Shown here piece after piece: positions 62,820-64,000 of a stretch of 64,000 nucleotides of DNA; position 1 is the first letter of the stretch; each line of letters opens with the position of its first letter. Position numbers and translations under genes: made by a program. The stretch spans positions 12,951,060-13,015,059 of the forward strand of contig OX442314.1 in the NCBI GenBank assembly GCA_949358305.1, written 5' to 3'. The notes below the pieces were generated by a model. It had not been told where the DNA came from, did no database searches, and saw only the letters and a list, made by a program, of their open reading frames with translations. Source of the DNA: Strigamia acuminata. Lineage: Eukaryota; Arthropoda; Chilopoda; Geophilomorpha; Linotaeniidae.

Positions 62820-64000
62820 TTACACCAAAAAATATATCAAAATAAAAATATTTATACTTAAAAACATTAAAAAATCCTGATGGCTTAATTTCGCTTTGAA
62901 ATTATACGTAAATGGATAAAAGAAATCGTGCGGCACCGAAATGTCTATCACCGGTATAGGTGCGAACACGTCAACAGGTTCTGTAGTGACATCAGTGAAA
63001 ATAACTGATAAAAAGAATGGAATTTTGATATATGAAGTTATCGATGAATCATATTTCAAACATCCAAAAATCTCGCTGGAACTTGCATATTCCGCCTTGG
63101 CACCAATTATTTTGGCTTGTGAATTACTTTCAAATCCAAAATACGCGTAAATCAGATTGACACGAATCGCCGAAACGTAATCCGAACAATCGGACGAGGT
63201 GAACTCGTTTGGTAAATTGGAAAAATGAATTGGAACCCAATCATTTGCGTTATGCGGATCCGAATTTCCATACGCACCAATATGAGTTGGAAGATTTTTG
63301 TATAAGATCATTTGACTGAATTGACTTAACAATCCGCAGCTTTCACGTAAATCGCTCGCATTTAAACTCACAATGCACGTCGTAATCACATTTTCGCCAA
63401 ATGCAATTGGATACGTATGGCCAGTGAAACAATTTTCGTCCAGACCAGCATCAATAACTTGAAACCAAGGATTGGAATCGTATTCTATGCGATTCTGTTC
63501 CAACCGACCTGCGAGAATGTATTTGTTTTTCATATAGCCTGGATTGCCACTCAGTTGAGTTTCTTCTAACTCGTCAGATAATTTGAAAGTGACGGAGAAT
63601 TTTTGTTTAAAATATAACGATTCGTTCAAATAAACGACGTTTGTTAAGAGAAATTTTACGATAATTCGATCCACGGTGTCGGGTGGAGTGCAAAACATAA
63701 AATAATGAACTTCTTCGACCATGTTTTGACACACATCATCGTTAAAATTGGGTGCAATCAAATTTGCGTTTTCGCAGTTGTTTATGTCGTCGACGCAAGT
63801 CAAATACGTGATCTAAACACAGAATGAACGAATATTTAATTTAGATATTAATGTTGATTGATTTTAATGTTACATCGTCTGAATTTTTCAATAATGCGAT
63901 GTTTTGGTACGTCAATGAGTTCAGATTTTCATTTTCGATACAATCGTGTTCGAGTGATGGAATAAACTGTGCACATTCGGTCGTGTAATCTTGCATAATC
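62820..64000 (-). CDS. Tectonic-family protein, C-terminal part
   Basis: Tectonics are secreted or membrane proteins of the ciliary transition zone (MKS module) that gate entry to the cilium. Two exons are seen: 62820-63812 and one from 63874 running off the window; they join in phase (GAT/ATC). Family-like features are SGNPGYMKNKYILAG, the FGENVITTC segment, Cys-rich stretches around NNCEN and ESCGLLSQF, and the ending VPHDFFYPF followed by a hydrophobic tail (DFLMFLSINIFILIYFLV) that should be a membrane anchor. Which tectonic (1, 2 or 3) cannot be told. The 5' half is outside the window. Confidence 0.72.

Overview
This is a eukaryotic, animal-type window. Protein-coding genes are split by many short GT-AG introns (commonly 50-70 bp), and the recognisable products are metazoan housekeeping or cilium/sperm proteins: sacsin, MPG, NPRL3, an FSIP1-like protein, WDR27, PPP2R3C, AP-2 sigma, POLR1C and a tectonic. 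Introns are AT-rich and neighbouring genes almost touch, which suggests a compact invertebrate genome. I cannot name the clade; a sponge or another early-branching lineage would fit, but that is a guess.

Region by region: 1-4462 is satellite DNA. A 551-bp unit, itself a nested palindrome built from TCGTATACGA-like words, is repeated head to tail about 5.5 times without visible divergence, followed by inverted copies and a 56-bp minisatellite. From about 5420 to 11107 lies a foldback element: two arms of at least 2.17 kb around a 77-bp loop centred at 8899, preceded by a partial direct copy of the arm. The core of the foldback is the same sequence as the 551-bp satellite. A 200-bp assembly gap (11108-11307) follows. 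Beyond it, on the minus strand, is the 5' end of an LTR retroelement, with a gag-like start and a primer-binding site matching a tRNA-Pro 3' end.

13387-24823 and 32245-46786 hold two tandem sacsin-family genes on the minus strand. The upstream (right) copy has three ATPase-containing SRR repeats plus DnaJ and HEPN-like ends. The left copy lacks the whole middle SRR. Between them sit a transposase-derived two-exon gene (26840-30089), flanked by GATTCGG minisatellites, and an intronless RPB6-like copy with a three-residue internal deletion.

47617-64000 is a very dense block in alternating orientation: MPG+ / NPRL3- / FSIP1-like+ / WDR27- / PPP2R3C+ / AP2S1- / POLR1C+ / tectonic-. Genes alternate between divergent pairs with short shared promoter spaces (236, 537 and 191 bp) and convergent pairs whose stop codons lie 20 bp apart, overlap by 4 bp (FSIP1-like/WDR27), or lie 5 bp apart (POLR1C/tectonic). 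3' UTRs must therefore overlap neighbouring coding exons. Three unrelated 20-bp tandem arrays of alternating T-runs and A-runs occur in introns or intergenic DNA.

Exon boundaries were read by eye from splice sites and reading frames; no alignment or database search was possible.
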